Origin: Theodoxus fluviatilis
Lineage: Eukaryota; Mollusca; Gastropoda; Cycloneritida; Neritidae
NCBI GenBank assembly: GCA_034096865.1
Contig: JAWQFJ010028912.1
Location: 7,501-71,500, forward strand
Reading direction: 5' to 3'
DNA length: 64,000 nt
Each line of letters starts with the position of its first letter. Positions within the stretch are counted from its first letter, which is position 1. This document shows, in pieces, positions 1 to 11,976 of this stretch. Below the pieces are notes generated by a model. That model saw nothing but the letters and a program-made list of their open reading frames with translations, made no database searches and was not told where the DNA came from. The translations under genes were made by a program, and so were the position numbers.

Positions 1-676
1 CACGGATGAATGGATGTTTTACGGCCTTTCAGCCTTTGTAGACAATAACGAAAAATAATCTGAGTTGTTTAGAATGAGAGCAAGTGACAATTTCTCTTGT
101 TATTCGCCTCTGACGAAACGCTTACAGAGGTGCGGAGGGTCGATTCTTACCCCCAGGACACAGGAGGAAGCCCCGTGGGAGATATCCTCTACGTGTTGGT
201 GCCTATTTGAATAAAGAATTGCTTTTCCTTTTTCTATTTATGTACTTTGTGCCAGGCTTGATCGATGTCTTTCCCACAGAGATTCTTCTTCGCTTTTGTT
301 GTGTAGGCTGGGATCCCGCACCACGCAAATGAGTGTCATCGTGTCCTGTCAATTTTGTTTTATGTAAATATCAATCTGAAAATGACATTTCATGCTCTTT
401 CAAGTGGTGAAAACTGTTTTTGAATCGGATAGTTTGGTGCAAAGTTACACGCGGTTGCCTCGTGCATCCTTGGTGATGAATTCTGATAAATTCTTATCAA
501 TCAAATCTGACGTTTTCATTCATTTATCCGATTATCAACGTATCACTCTCAAAATGCATTTTTAAAAGCACTTGTAAGCTGCAGTGCGACTTAAATCTTC
601 AGGAATTGTGAAAAAAAAGACCGCAGATCGGATATAAGTACAAGTCGACAATCAGACCCCCTTCCCTCTAAATATG
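1..676. other. Unannotated left flank
   Basis: I see no coding potential, RNA gene or recognisable repeat family in this AT-leaning stretch. The 33-bp minisatellite begins at its right end. Confidence 0.5.
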
Positions 677-1052
677 AACTGTAGCTCTCTACCGCTTGAG
701 GCACATTGGGACTGTAGCTCTCTATCGCTTGAAGGCACACTGGGACTGTAGCTCTCTATCGCTTGAGGCACACTGGGACTGTAGCTCTCTGTCGCTTGAG
801 GCACACTGGGACTGTAGCTCTCTATCGCTTGAGGCACACTGGGACTGTAGCTCTCTGTCGCTTGAGGCACACTGGGACTGTAGCTCTCTACCGCTTGAGG
901 CACACTGGGACTGTAGCTCTCTATCGCTTGAAGGCACACTGGGACTGTAGCTCTCTATCGCTTGAGGCACACTGGGACTGTAGCTCTCTATCGCTTGAGG
1001 CACACTGGGACTGTAACTCTCTATCGCTTGAGGCACACTGGGACTGTAGCTC
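677..1052. repeat. 33-bp minisatellite, left part (about 11 copies)
   Basis: Tandem units of 33 bp begin GAGGCACACTGGGACTG and continue through CTCTCTATCGCTT. Two units near 728 and 928 carry one extra A, which shifts the reading phase. Open frames across the array simply read the repeat as an 11-residue periodic peptide on either strand, so I do not call a gene. The array is interrupted at 1052 by a retrotransposon and resumes at 2968 with the same monomer. Confidence 0.95.
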
Positions 1053-2967
1053 ACAAACACACTCATGAACAAGACCCGTTGTACCGCCCTCCCTTCCTCC
1101 CCACTGTCATCACTACCTCAGAAGTTTTTGTGACTTCTTTGTGTCCAAAGTGTCTGACATACGAAGCAACGTTGACATGTCTGCTGGTACAGGTGCTAGC
1201 GAAGACCCAGTATCCTTCAGTGGTACTCCCCTCCTTCAGTTCAGCTCGGTTGAGGCTAGTGTGGTCCTTAAGACCATCCGTAGTATGACCCCTACCTCCT
1301 GTGAACTTGACCCTGTTCCCACATCCCTCTTACTTGAGTGCATTGATGTCGTTCTGCCTGTTCTGACACAGATAATCAATGATTGCTTCCAGTCTGGCAC
1401 CTTCCCCAGTGTTTTCAAACAAGCTTTAGTCAAGCCACTTCTGAAGAAGCAAGACCTGGATCCAAACAAGCTTAGCAATTACAGGCCAGTCTCCAACCTT
1501 TCCTTTCTTTCAAAACTGTTAGAGAAATTAGCTTTGCAGCAGTTGTTAGGGCACGTGTCCAAGTACGATCTTTTGACTCGTTTTCAGTCCGCGTACCGTG
1601 CTCACCATTCCACCGAAACAGCTCTGCTCCGTGTTCTAAACGACCTCCTTGTCACATCTGATGATTCCAAAGTTTCCCTTCTCACGTTGTTAGATTTGAG
1701 TGCTGCGTTTGACACAATAGATCATGGAATTCTTCTCTCCCGTCTAAAACATGTTTTTGGCATTGAGAACACAGCACTCTCCTTCCTGAAATCATATATC
1801 TCAGAACGTAGGCAGACTGTTTTGATCCAGGGTATTGCTTCTGATCCTGCCCCGCTAAAATACGGAGTCCCACAGGGCTCGGTTCTGGGTCCTCTGCTGT
1901 TTCTACTGTACACCCAACCACTTTCCAACGTAATTGAAAGTCATTCATTCTCTCACAGTGAATTTGCTGATGACACGCAACTCTACAACTCCACTCATCC
2001 CAGTCAAATCCAACCTCTTCTCTCTGCAAGTGAACTTTGTATTTCTGATGTGAAACAGTGGATGACCCAGAACAAACTCAAACTTAATGATTCAAAGACC
2101 GAAGCTCTCCTGGTTGGCGGTAGAGGCGAATTCGATCAGGCCCTGAAACTAACCATAGGTCAGAGTGAGATATAATTCTCAAAGTCTGTTAGAAACTTAG
2201 GTGTCATGTTCGATGATGATCTTTATATGAGAGTTCATGTGAACAAAGTTTGCCAGTTAGCTTACTACGAGTTAAGGAAAATTAGCACTATTCGTCACTA
2301 TCTTTCACAACAGGCCACTCAAACCCTTGTCACTTCCCTTGTTCTGTCCCGTCTTGATTATGGAAATTCTCTTCTTGCCAACATTCCTGACACTCTGCTA
2401 AACAAACTGCAAAAAGTCCAAAACACTGCTGTTAGGTTAGTTTTTAGATGTCCCAAGAGAACTCCCACATCCAAACTCCTTCGTGCACTGCATTGGCTCC
2501 CCGTCGCTCAGAGGATAGAGTATAAGCTAGCCACTATGTGTTTCAACTTCTTCAATCAAACTGCACCACACGCACTCAACGTTAAATGTCCCCCGTCGCA
2601 ACAACAAAAAAACCAGGGACAGCGAGCTTTTTCTTACATCGGCCCTGTAACGTGGAATAGCCTACCTTTCCCTGTCCGTCACTCTGCATGATTCCATGTC
2701 CCAGTTCAAAACCTCCCTCAAGACACACCTGTTCCGGTCAGTCTTTCCTGACGAGCAATGAAGTGCTTCACAAGTCGCCTCTTTTATGTTTCGTGTTTTG
2801 TTTATTGCCTGCTATTTAATTAATTGTATTGTATTTAATTTTTCTTTTATTTCAACTGTACAGTGTGCGAGTGTTGGAATGCTTTGTATGAGTGTGGACT
2901 TTTTCATTGTAAACGCCATGAGGAAGGAATGTGCGTACAAATAGTCTGTATTATTATTATTATTATT
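1053..2967 (+). mobile_element. 5'-truncated non-LTR retrotransposon (CR1/L2-like)
   Basis: This insert splits the 33-bp minisatellite. It starts inside the linker of an ORF2 (no endonuclease domain remains), carries a reverse transcriptase, a roughly 190-bp 3' UTR, and ends in a short (ATT)n tail at 2950-2967. Short microsatellite tails and 5' truncation are typical of CR1/L2-clade elements that insert by target-primed reverse transcription. The 23 bp at 1030-1052 recur exactly at 2968-2990, which is the duplication expected on insertion. I cannot name the family further without a repeat library. Confidence 0.9.
1069..2761 (+). pseudogene. Reverse transcriptase ORF2 remnant (nonsense plus frameshift)
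   Basis: The reading frame is open from after the TGA at 1066-1068. It encodes reverse transcriptase hallmarks in order: a YRPVSNLS block near 1480-1500, a DLSAAFDTIDH block near 1695-1725, a GVPQGSVLGPLLF block near 1864-1902 and the FADDTQLY catalytic box near 1963-1986. An in-frame TAA at 2173-2175 interrupts the protein. The same frame resumes through the conserved C-terminal region, including a LHWLPV motif, to 2691. A one-base slip near 2680-2690 then moves the tail (SQFKTSLKTHLFR) into another frame ending at TGA 2759-2761. The copy is therefore dead but recent enough to align throughout. The endonuclease half is absent. Confidence 0.9.
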
Positions 2968-3710
2968 GAGGCACACTGGGACTGTAGCTCTCTATCGCTT
3001 GAGGCACACTGGGACTGTAGCTCTCTATCGCTTGAGGCACACTGGGACTGTAGCTCTCTATCGCTTGAGGCACACTGGGACTGTAGCTCTCTATCGCTTG
3101 AGGCACACTGGGACTGTAGCTCTCTGTCGCTTGAGGCACACTGGGACTGTAGCTCTCTATCGCTTGAGGCACACTGGGACTGTAGCTCTCTACCGCTTGA
3201 GGCACACTGGGACTGTAGCTCTCTATCGCTTGAGGCACACTGGGACTGTAGCTCTCTATCGCTTGAGGCACACTGGGACTGTAGCTCTCTACCGCTTGAG
3301 GCACATTGGGACTGTAGCTCTCTACCGCTTGAGGCACACTGGGACTGTAGCTCTCTATCGCTTGAGGAACACTGGGACTGTAGCTCTCTACCGCTTGAGG
3401 CACACTGGGACTGTAGCTCTCTACCGCTTGAGGCACACTGGGACTGTAGCTCTCTACCGCTTGAGGCACACTGGGACTGTAGCTCTCTATCGCTTGAGGC
3501 ACATTGGGACTGTAGCTCTCTACCGCTTGAGGCACACTGGGGCTGTAGCTCTTTACCGCTTGAGGAACACTGGGACTGTAGCTCTCTACCGCTTGAGGAA
3601 CACTGGGACTGTAGCTTTCTATCGCTTGAGGAACACTGGGACTGTAGCTCTCTATCGCTTGAGGCACACTGGGACTGTAGCTCTATATCGCTTGAGGCAC
3701 ACTGGGACTA
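2968..3710. repeat. 33-bp minisatellite, right part (about 22 copies)
   Basis: These are the same 33-bp units as at 677-1052, resuming directly after the (ATT)n tail of the retrotransposon. Variants include CACATTGGG, GAACACTGG and one GGGGCTGTAG unit. The last unit breaks off at GGGACTA. The two parts form one locus of about 33 copies before interruption. Confidence 0.95.
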
Positions 3711-3727
3711 GTTCCATGGAGCGAGGT

Positions 3728-4610
3728 CAAAGATTATAGGTTACACAAAGATAGCTCATGCCGAGCTTTTGCTATATAAAGTTACAAGACGCTCGGAAAC
3801 GCAGCGCCCCAAGCGGCTAGAACTATGGGGAAGTAATCACAACGCTTAGAGACATGTAAAAGTGCTTGTTTGTCGACGCGTTTCTGATGCGTTCCGATCA
3901 TGTTTGTGAATACATTTACTGTGTAATGTGTAATAAAATGATTTGCTGCAATAATGGGGGTGTTTTGGCTTTGTTTTTTGTAGCAGGCGTTGTGAAATCG
4001 AAATATTTGGTTCATCGAAATGTGAGCCTATAGTCCGTTTCAACATTGCTCTGTCAGTGGAGACAAAGATTATTCGTCTGCTAGCCATCTAGGTACATAC
4101 GGTGAGGTTTGTTTACTTATCTTCTGTGGGTTTTGTGCAGAGAGTATGCGTTAAAACAGTCTAATATGACTATTTTCGATTAGTTTTTTTATCTAATTAA
4201 TATTTTTGCATGCTTTAACGCGGCCGGATCTTTGGCATAACTCCCCGGGCGTACGAAGTATGTAGCGTCTCCACTGACAGAGCAATGTTTAAACGGACTA
4301 TAGGCTCACGCGCATGCGCAGAACCATCCATTTCGATGAACCAAATATTTCGATTTTACAACTCCTGCTACAAAAAACAAAGCCAAAACACCCCCATTAT
4401 TGCAGCAAATCATTTTATTACACATTACACCGTAAATGTATTCACAAACATGATCGGAACGCATCAGAAACGCGTCGACAAACAAGCACTTTTACATGTC
4501 TCTAAGCGTTGTGATTACTTCCCCATAGTTCTAGCCGCTTGGGGCGCAACGTGTCTCGATCCTCACAACAATGAGCTAATGAGCTATCTTTGTGTAACCT
4601 ATAATCTTTG
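3728..4610. mobile_element. Foldback element with about 350-bp inverted arms
   Basis: The left arm (3728 to about 4086) and the right arm (about 4266 to 4610) are inverted copies of one another; both ends read CAAAGATTATAGG inward. They flank a unique centre of about 180 bp. The 8-mer GCGAGGTC lies at 3721-3728 and again at 4611-4618, consistent with a target-site duplication (the exact edge is ambiguous by one base). The right arm has a small extra segment around ACGCGCATGCGC. There is no transposase, so this is a non-autonomous element. A related copy without the right arm lies at 28689-29216. Confidence 0.85.
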
Positions 4611-4618
4611 GCGAGGTC

Positions 4619-5579
4619 ACATTAATCTCTTTATGCCTACTCGCATAGATATACACGAATGTGAACGCACACGCACACAAACACCACACGCAAACACTCA
4701 ACACGCACAAACAAGCACACACACAAACACACAAGCATACACACACACACAACAAAGGCACACATACACGCACAAACGCAGAGAGAGGAGAGAATTCTAC
4801 AACTGTGCAAGCAGGCAGCGTCGTTACTTTTATAATTATACTAAAGACAAATACATTTGTTTTGAACCCCCCAAAAAAGAAAACAAGGAAAACTAGAAAC
4901 AAAGTGATATAACCTATATATATGTATACCTTATTTTGTCGATGTCTTTTTTATGTCGATGCACAGAACACATTTTATCCGAGATAATAATGCAAACATT
5001 CTCGTTTAAAGATATATACATGTACATGTTCATACGCTCATCACCCGATGGATCAACAACTAGTACCCTGATATTTATATCTCTTGTATTATTCTGCCAC
5101 TCGCAATTTGGAACTTTTCGGCCTGATTTTTTATTTTTGTACATTGTCAAATAATGGTGCTTGTACCCAGATTTACGATGACGAATGTATAACTATAACG
5201 TGCTTACTTCTCTGTACATTATTGTGAAAAAGCTTATTTCATGATATGGATACATACGATACTTTTCTGTAGCACCAATGCAGAGAGACAAAAGCAAATA
5301 AAATTGTTTTCACCCGAGTGATGACTTATAAGTTAGTGACGCGGTGAAAATGCTCAATGAATAAATAATGTCCCTCTCGTTTCCATCAAATTTTCATGAG
5401 GAAATACACCCAATCCATGGATTCAGTTTGTATAGTGTATGCTCAAAACGAGGAAGCTTTCTAAAATTATCATATATCTGACAGACATGTCAACATAATT
5501 CTTTTTCATACGGTGGTTGCTGCCATAGAAGTTAGTAGTGGTGGTGGAAGTCCTAGTGGGGTGGATGTAGTATTTGGGA
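4619..5579. other. Intergenic sequence with imperfect CA tract
   Basis: An imperfect CA-rich tract lies at about 4665-4775. The remainder is AT-rich, with many short stops in all frames and no recognisable gene. Confidence 0.5.
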
Positions 5580-6860
5580 GGGGGGGTGATGGTGGTGGTG
5601 GTGATGGTGGTGGTGGTGGTGGTGATGGTGGTGGTGGTGGTGGTGGTGGTGGTGGTGGTGGTGGTGGTGGTGGTGGTGGTGGTGGTGGTGGTGATGGTGG
5701 TGGTGGTGGTGGTGATGATGGTGGTGGTGGTGGTGGTGGTGGTGGTGGTGGTGGTGATGGTGGTGGTGGTGGTGGTGGTGGTGGTGGTGGTGGTGGTGGT
5801 GGTGGTGGTGATGGTGGTGGTGATGGTGGTGGTGGTGGTGGTGGTGGTGGTGGTGGTGGTGGTGGAGGTGGTGGTGGTGATGGTGGTGGCGGTGGTGGTG
5901 ATGGTGGTGGTGGTGGTGGTGGTGGTGGTGATGGTGGTGGTGGTGGTGGTGGTGGATGGTGGTGGTGGTGGTGGTGGTGGTGGTGGTGGTGGTGGTGGTG
6001 GTGGTGATGGTGGTGGTGGTGGTGGTGGTGGTGATGGTGGTGATGGTGGTGGTGGTGGTGGTGGTGGTGGTGGTGGTGGTGGTGGTGGTGATGGTGGTGG
6101 TGGTGGTGGTGGTGGTGGTGATGGTGGTGGTGATGGTGATGGTGGTGGTGGTGGTGGTGGTGGTGGTGGTGGTGGTGGTGATGGTGGTGGTGGTGGTGGT
6201 GGTGATGGTGGTGATGGTGGTGGTGGTGTGGTGGTGGTGGTGGTGGTGGTGGTGGTGGTGGTGGTGGTGGTGGTGGTGGTGGTGGTGATGGTGGTGGTGA
6301 TGGTGATGGTGGTGGTGGTGGTGGTGGTGGTGGTGGTGGTGATGGTGGTGGTGATGGTGGTGGTGGTGGTGGTGGTGGTGGTGGTGGTGGTGGTGATGGT
6401 GGTGGTGGTGGTGGTGGTGGTGGTGGAGGTGGTGGTGGAGGTGGAGATGGTGGTGGAAATGGTGGTGGTGGTGGTGGAGGAGGTGAAGGTGGTGCTGGTG
6501 CTGGTGGTGGTGGTGGAGATGGTGGAGGTGGCGGTGGTGGTAGTGGTGGATGTGATGGTGGAGGTGGTGGTGGTGGTGGTAGCGGCGGCGTTGGCGGTGG
6601 TGGTGGAGGTGGTGGTGGAGGAGGTGGTGGTAGTGGTGGCAGTAGCGGTGGAAGTGGCGGTGGCGGTGGTGGTGGAGCTGGTGGAGAAGGTGGTGGTGGT
6701 GATGGTGGTGGAGGAGATGGTGGAAGTGGTGGAGGTGGCGGTAGTGGTTGAGGTGGTGGTAGTGGCGGTGGCAGTGGTAGTGGTGGAGAAGATGGTGGTG
6801 GTGGTGGAGGAGGTTGTGGTGGTGGTGATTGAGGTGGTAGTGATGGTGGAGGAGGTGGAT
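5580..6860. repeat. (GGT)n microsatellite, about 1.28 kb
   Basis: This is a nearly uninterrupted GGT array with periodic GAT replacements. It degenerates after about 6420 into GGA, GGC and AGT triplets. Every frame is open and gives runs of Gly, Val, Trp or, on the reverse strand, Pro, His and Thr; these are repeat translations and not genes. The G-strand has the spacing expected of two-tier G-quadruplexes. Confidence 0.97.
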
Positions 6861-6975
6861 TCGCAAAGAAGACACGCGCCATCTCTCCTTTCTTCAGTGT
6901 CTCAGTCAGATATGTCGTACAGTAGTGAAAAATCGCAACGACGACTTTTTGTGTTCACATCCCACGTCCGTTATC

Positions 6976-7022
6976 CCCCCCCCCCCTTTCTATCTCCTCC
7001 CCCCCCCCCTCTCCCCCCCCCT

Positions 7023-7077
<55 letters not shown>

Positions 7078-7098
7078 TTCTCTCTCTCTCTCTCTCTG
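6976..7098. repeat. Poly-C and (TC)n tract
   Basis: Poly-C runs interrupted by TCT lead into a (TC)n tract at about 7028-7098. A unique stretch of about 115 bp separates it from the GGT array. Confidence 0.9.
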
Positions 7099-7385
7099 CT
7101 CCTTCGAGGTTCTTATGTAATCTCTTTCTAGACCTCACGCTCATTCGACACAGGACGTGGGATCAAAGATCGAATAGCTCCAGTACCCTCTCACCAGACA
7201 TGGCGGCCTTTTTTTGCCCCCGCTGACGCACCGTCTTCTTTCCGTCTCCATGCACACCAATCAATGGGCGTGGCTGGCGGGAGATGTTCTGCCTTGGCTG
7301 GCAGTGGACAGCCCATGCAGTATGATCGGTGCCCGTAGACCTAATCCCTGCCAGGGCGTAGGTTGCCCACACCCCTCCCCTCCCC
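7099..7385. other. Unique spacer between tandem arrays
   Basis: This is a short single-copy-looking stretch between (TC)n and (CCACT)n. I see no gene in it. Confidence 0.4.
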
Positions 7386-7998
7386 TTCACTCCACTCCAC
7401 TCCACTCCACTTCACACCATTCCACTCAACTTCACTCCACACCACACCACACCACTCCACTCCACTCCACTCCACTCCACTCCACTCCACACCACTCCAC
7501 TCCACTCCACTCCATTCCACTCTACTCCACTCCACTTCACACCACTCCACTCCACTCCACTCCACTTTACTTCACTTCACACTCTACTTTTTACTCCACT
7601 CCACTTCACTCCAATCCACTCCATTCCACTCCACTCCACACCACACCACACCACACCACTCCACTCCACTCCACTCCACTCCACTCCACTCCACTCCACT
7701 CCACTCCACTCCACTCCACTCCACACCACACCACACCACTCCACCCCACTCCATACCACTCCCCTCCACTCCACACCACTCCACTCCACTCCACTCCACT
7801 CCACTTCACTTCACTTCATTCCACTCCACTCCACTCCACTCTCCACTCCAAACCACACCATACCACCCCACCCCACTTCACCCCACACCACTCCAAATCA
7901 CTCCACTCGGCACTACTCCACTCCACTCCACTTCACTCCACTCCACTTCACTCCACTCCACTCCACTCCACTCCACTCCACTCCACTCCACTCCACTC
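7386..7998. repeat. (CCACT)n pentanucleotide satellite
   Basis: CCACT/TCCAC pentamers run for about 610 bp with scattered ACACC, TTCAC and CATTC variants. Stop-free reading frames on both strands are a by-product of the motif. Confidence 0.95.
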
Positions 7999-8267
7999 CA
8001 GGCAAACAATACTGCCACAGATTTTTCTCAAGCTCACCTTACTACAGGCGGCTGTCACAGACTATGGATATGCGATCCAAAGCAATCTCAAGGACGTTCC
8101 CGGTATTGTATTAAAGTGATCACTGTAATCATTGAGGAATCGGCATCAAAACTGGAACAAAAATGCAGAGAGTCTCTGGTTTCAGAAACCGACGTATGAC
8201 AAGAACTGACTGATTGGACTTTGCGTATGATTACAGCGATCACTTTTTAAAAGACCAGGAATGCCAT

Positions 8268-9936
8268 CTGGATTGCTCTGGATTGCCTTGGATTGCTTTG
8301 GATTGCCTTGGATTGCTTTGGATTGCCTTGGATTGCCTTGGATTGCTTTGGATTGCTTTGGATTGCCTTAGATTGCTTTGGATTGCTTTGGATTGCTTTG
8401 GATTGCTTTGGATTGCCTTGGATTGCTTTGGATTGCTTTGGATTGCCTTGGATTGCTTTGGATTGTCTTGGATTGCTTTGGATTGCTTTGGATTGCTTTG
8501 GATTGCTTTGGATTGCTTTGGATTGCTTTGGATTGCCTTGGATTGCTTTGGATTGCTTTGGATTGCTTTGGATTGCCTTGGATTGCTTTGGATTGCTTTG
8601 GATATCTTTGGATTGCTTTGGATTGCCTTGGATTGCTTTGGATTGCTTTGGATTGCCTTGGATTGCTTTGGATTGCTTTGGATTGCCTTAGATTGCTTTG
8701 GATTGCTTTGGATTGCTTGGATTGCCTTGGATTGCTTTGGATTGCCTTGGATTGCCTTGGATTGCTTTGGATTGCCTTGGATTGCTTTGGATTGCTTTGG
8801 ATTGCTTTGGATTGCATTGGATTGCATTGGATTGCTTTGGATTGCCTTGGATTGCTTTGGATTGCTTTGGATTGCCTTGGATTGCTTTGGATTGCTTTGG
8901 ATTGCTTTGGATTGCCTTGGATTGCTTTGGATTGCTTTGGATTGCCTTGGATTGCATTGGATTGCTTTGGATTGCCTTAGATTGCTTTGGATTGCCTTGG
9001 ATTGCTTTGGATTGCTTTGGATTGCTTTGGATTGCCTTGGATTGCTTTGGATTGCTTTGGATTGCCTTGGATTGCCTTGGATTGCTTTGGATTGCTTTGG
9101 ATTGCTTTGGATTGCCTTGCATTGCTTTGGATTGCCTTATATTGCTTTGGATTGCCTTGGATTGCTTTGGATTGCCTTGGATTGCCTTGGATTGCATTGG
9201 ATTGCCTTGGATTGCTTTGGATTGCCTTGGATTGCCTTGGATTGCTTTGGATTGCTTTGGATTGCTTTGGATTGCCTTGGATTGCTTTGGATTGCCTTGG
9301 ATTGCTTTGGATTGCTTTGGATTGCCTTGGATTGCTTTGGATTGCCTTGGATTGCTTTGGATTGCTTTGGATTGCTTTGGATTGCTTTGGATTGCCTTGG
9401 ATTACCTTGGATGGCTTTGGATTGCTTTGGATTGCCTTGCATTGCCTTGGATTGCTTTGGATTGCATTGGATTGCCTTGGATTGCTTTGGATTGCCTTGG
9501 ATTGCTTTGGATTGCGTTGGATTGCTTTGGATTGCCTTGGATTGCTTTGGATTGCTTTGGATTGCCTTGCATTGCCTTGGATTGCTTTGGATTGCATTGG
9601 ATTGCTTTGGATTGCCTTGGATATCCTTGGATTGCTTTGGATTGCCTTGGATTGCTTTGGATTGCATTGGATTGCTTTGGAATGCTTTGAATTGCCTTGG
9701 ATTGCTTTGGTTTGCTTTGGATTGCTTTGGATTGCTTTGGATTGCTTTGGATTGCTTTGGATTGCCTTGGATTGCTTTGGTTTGCTTTGGATTGCTTTGG
9801 ATTGCCTTGGATTGCATTGGATTGCATTGGATTGCTTTGGATTGCCTTGGATTGTTTTGGATTGCCTTGGATTGCTTTGGATTGCCTTGGATTGCCTTGG
9901 ATTGCTTTGGATTGCCTTGGATTGCTTTGGATTGCC
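8268..9936. repeat. 10-bp minisatellite GGATTGCTTT / GGATTGCCTT (about 167 copies)
   Basis: Strict 10-bp periodicity runs for about 1.67 kb. The units differ mostly by one T/C (GCTTT versus GCCTT), with rarer GCATT, GTCTT and GATATC variants. Because 10 is not a multiple of 3, all three frames of a strand read the same 10-residue cycle, and neither strand of the consensus contains a stop. Long open frames on both strands, including one of about 630 codons, are therefore automatic. Confidence 0.97.
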
Positions 9937-10036
9937 TATTTATAGTCCTGGGAAACCCGCCTCTGCAGGTGATAGCGTTTGAGGTACTGGCTCTTCTTCA
10001 CGGAGCATTACTGACCACAGGTAGTGTCCGAGCCTT

Positions 10037-10605
10037 CTCACAATCACCACTTTTACCACCACTACCACCACTATTACTATCACTGCAACCTCATTATCCA
10101 CCACGACCAAAATCATAATTACCATCACCAACACAAACACCAACACAAACACCACTATCACCTTTTTTACCATCACTATTACCGACACCAACACAATAAC
10201 TTCAACTGCCACGACCATCGCCATCACTATTGCCACCACCACCACCGTCGCCATCATCACCATTGTGACAACCATTACCACCACTACCACCGCTATCACC
10301 ACCACCACTACTTTCATCACCATCACCACTACCACTAAGCACCACCTCCACCCAGTCCTACCACTAGTGACACCAGTACCACAACTACAACTGCCAAGAC
10401 TATCATTATTACTACTGCCACCATCACATTTGCCACCACCACCACCATCACTACTACTATCACTACCACTACTACCACCACCACCATCAGCTCCACCATC
10501 ACCACCATTGTCATCACCACTATCACTTTGGCCATCACCACCTCAATCACCATCACCACCAGCATTATCACTACCATCACCATCATCACCTCCATCACAT
10601 TGAAA
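10037..10605. repeat. Imperfect CAC/CAT triplet microsatellite
   Basis: This is a degenerate array of ACC, ACT, ATC and CAC triplets with several substitutions per unit, indicating an older array than the GGT block. Open frames rich in His, Thr, Val or Met reflect the triplets only. Confidence 0.9.
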
Positions 10606-11131
10606 TTCCACTGCATGGTTGCCTGTCTATTCCAGTGACCTGATCAGGTTCGAAGGAGGACTTGAAGGTCAAAGATATTACCGATGCTCTCCAAACCTTT
10701 TCATCTTCATTCTGTTTCAGCAGCCCTGGGACATCTGTTTCATTGCAGTCCCTCGTGTTGTTACCAACCAAGCAGTTGTCAACCTTATAACAAGAAATGT
10801 CAACCATACACTCGAGAAAGAAAGAAAAACAACAACCACTCAAGCGTAGCTTTCCCCGTTCCTTGAGTGTTTTGTAACTCACTGTTGTGACGGTGACCTC
10901 AATCTATTTCAGCAGCTCTCGGTTATCTGGTGATCTGTAGCATTCCAGTCCCTCGTGTAGTTTATCCAGGCATATCATCGCCTGCAGTCAGTTGTTTGCC
11001 TTTCCAGTATCGTGTGAGAAGTGGTGCTGGCATGACACTACCAGTTCTATTCTTACTCTGATGCTACCATGAAGGAATTTTCCCTCAGATCCTGACCCCA
11101 CGTTTCACTACAGGCCTCCTGACTACCGTTC
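10606..11131. other. Unique spacer, partly duplicated
   Basis: This is single-copy-looking sequence. A phrase close to CAGCCCTGGGACATCTG near 10720 is echoed near 10910-10950 together with a CAGTCCCTCGTGT motif, which suggests an old partial duplication. I see no gene. Confidence 0.4.
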
Positions 11132-11216
11132 CATGTGTGTGTGTGAGTGTGCGCGTGTTTGCCTGTGTTTGCGTGTGCGTGCGTGCCTCGGTGTGTGTAT
11201 GTGTGTGCATGTGTTT

Positions 11217-11267
<51 letters not shown>

Positions 11268-11452
11268 GGTGTGTGTCGGTGTGTGTCGGTGTGTGTCGGT
11301 GTGTGTGTGTCGGTGTGTGTGTGAGAGTGTATGTGTGTGTGTATGTGTGTGTGTCGGTGTGTGTGTGTATGTGCGTGTATGTGTATGTGTGTGTATGTGT
11401 ATGCGTGTATGTGGTGTGGGGTGTATTTGTGTGTATGTATATGGTGTGTGTG

Positions 11453-11501
<49 letters not shown>

Positions 11502-11575
11502 TGTATGTGTGTATGTGGTGTGGGGTGTATTTGTGTGTATGTATGTGGTGTGTGTGGTGTGTATGTATGTCGTGG

Positions 11576-11662
<87 letters not shown>
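11132..11662. repeat. (TG)n microsatellite with compound TGTGTCGG and TGTATG sections
   Basis: This is a mixed TG array: GTGTGTCGGT octamers at about 11265-11320, TATG-rich sections in the middle including a duplicated TGTGGTGTGGGGTGTATTTG phrase, and about 80 bp of pure TG at the right end. The Cys/Val and His/Thr open frames are repeat artefacts. Confidence 0.95.
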
Positions 11663-11666
<4 letters not shown>

Positions 11667-11976
11667 GTGGGCTGTGAAGCAAGGCGGTGGAGAGGGGCAG
11701 ACAGGACTGGATGCAAGCTGGGAACAAACACAGTTTACCTGGCTAACTCCAGGTGGAGCCACGTTCCACTCCGATGCACCCTGCATGGGCCGCGTTCAGC
11801 AACGCTGTGCAGCGGCCTGGTTCTGTGGAGACCATGCAACTCTTGACTCGGACATGGAATCCTCGTCTTGTTGTACATCGGACAAGACTGGAGCCAGAGA
11901 TGCACTTTGCCTGCACTGGAGTGAGTGTGCAGAAGCGAGCCCCACAAGACCTTTGTGTGTGAAGTTCGAGTAGGAC

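Noticed and set aside
5506..7226. Very long Pro/His/Thr/Gly/Val open frames
   Set aside because: They are translations of the GGT microsatellite in different frames and strands; no start context, domain or codon bias supports a gene.
7213..8199. Ser/Pro/Leu/His-rich open frames over the CCACT repeat
   Set aside because: Pure repeat translation with the same pattern in several frames.
8214..10118. 634-codon open frame
   Set aside because: It reads the 10-bp minisatellite, which is stop-free by composition in every frame.
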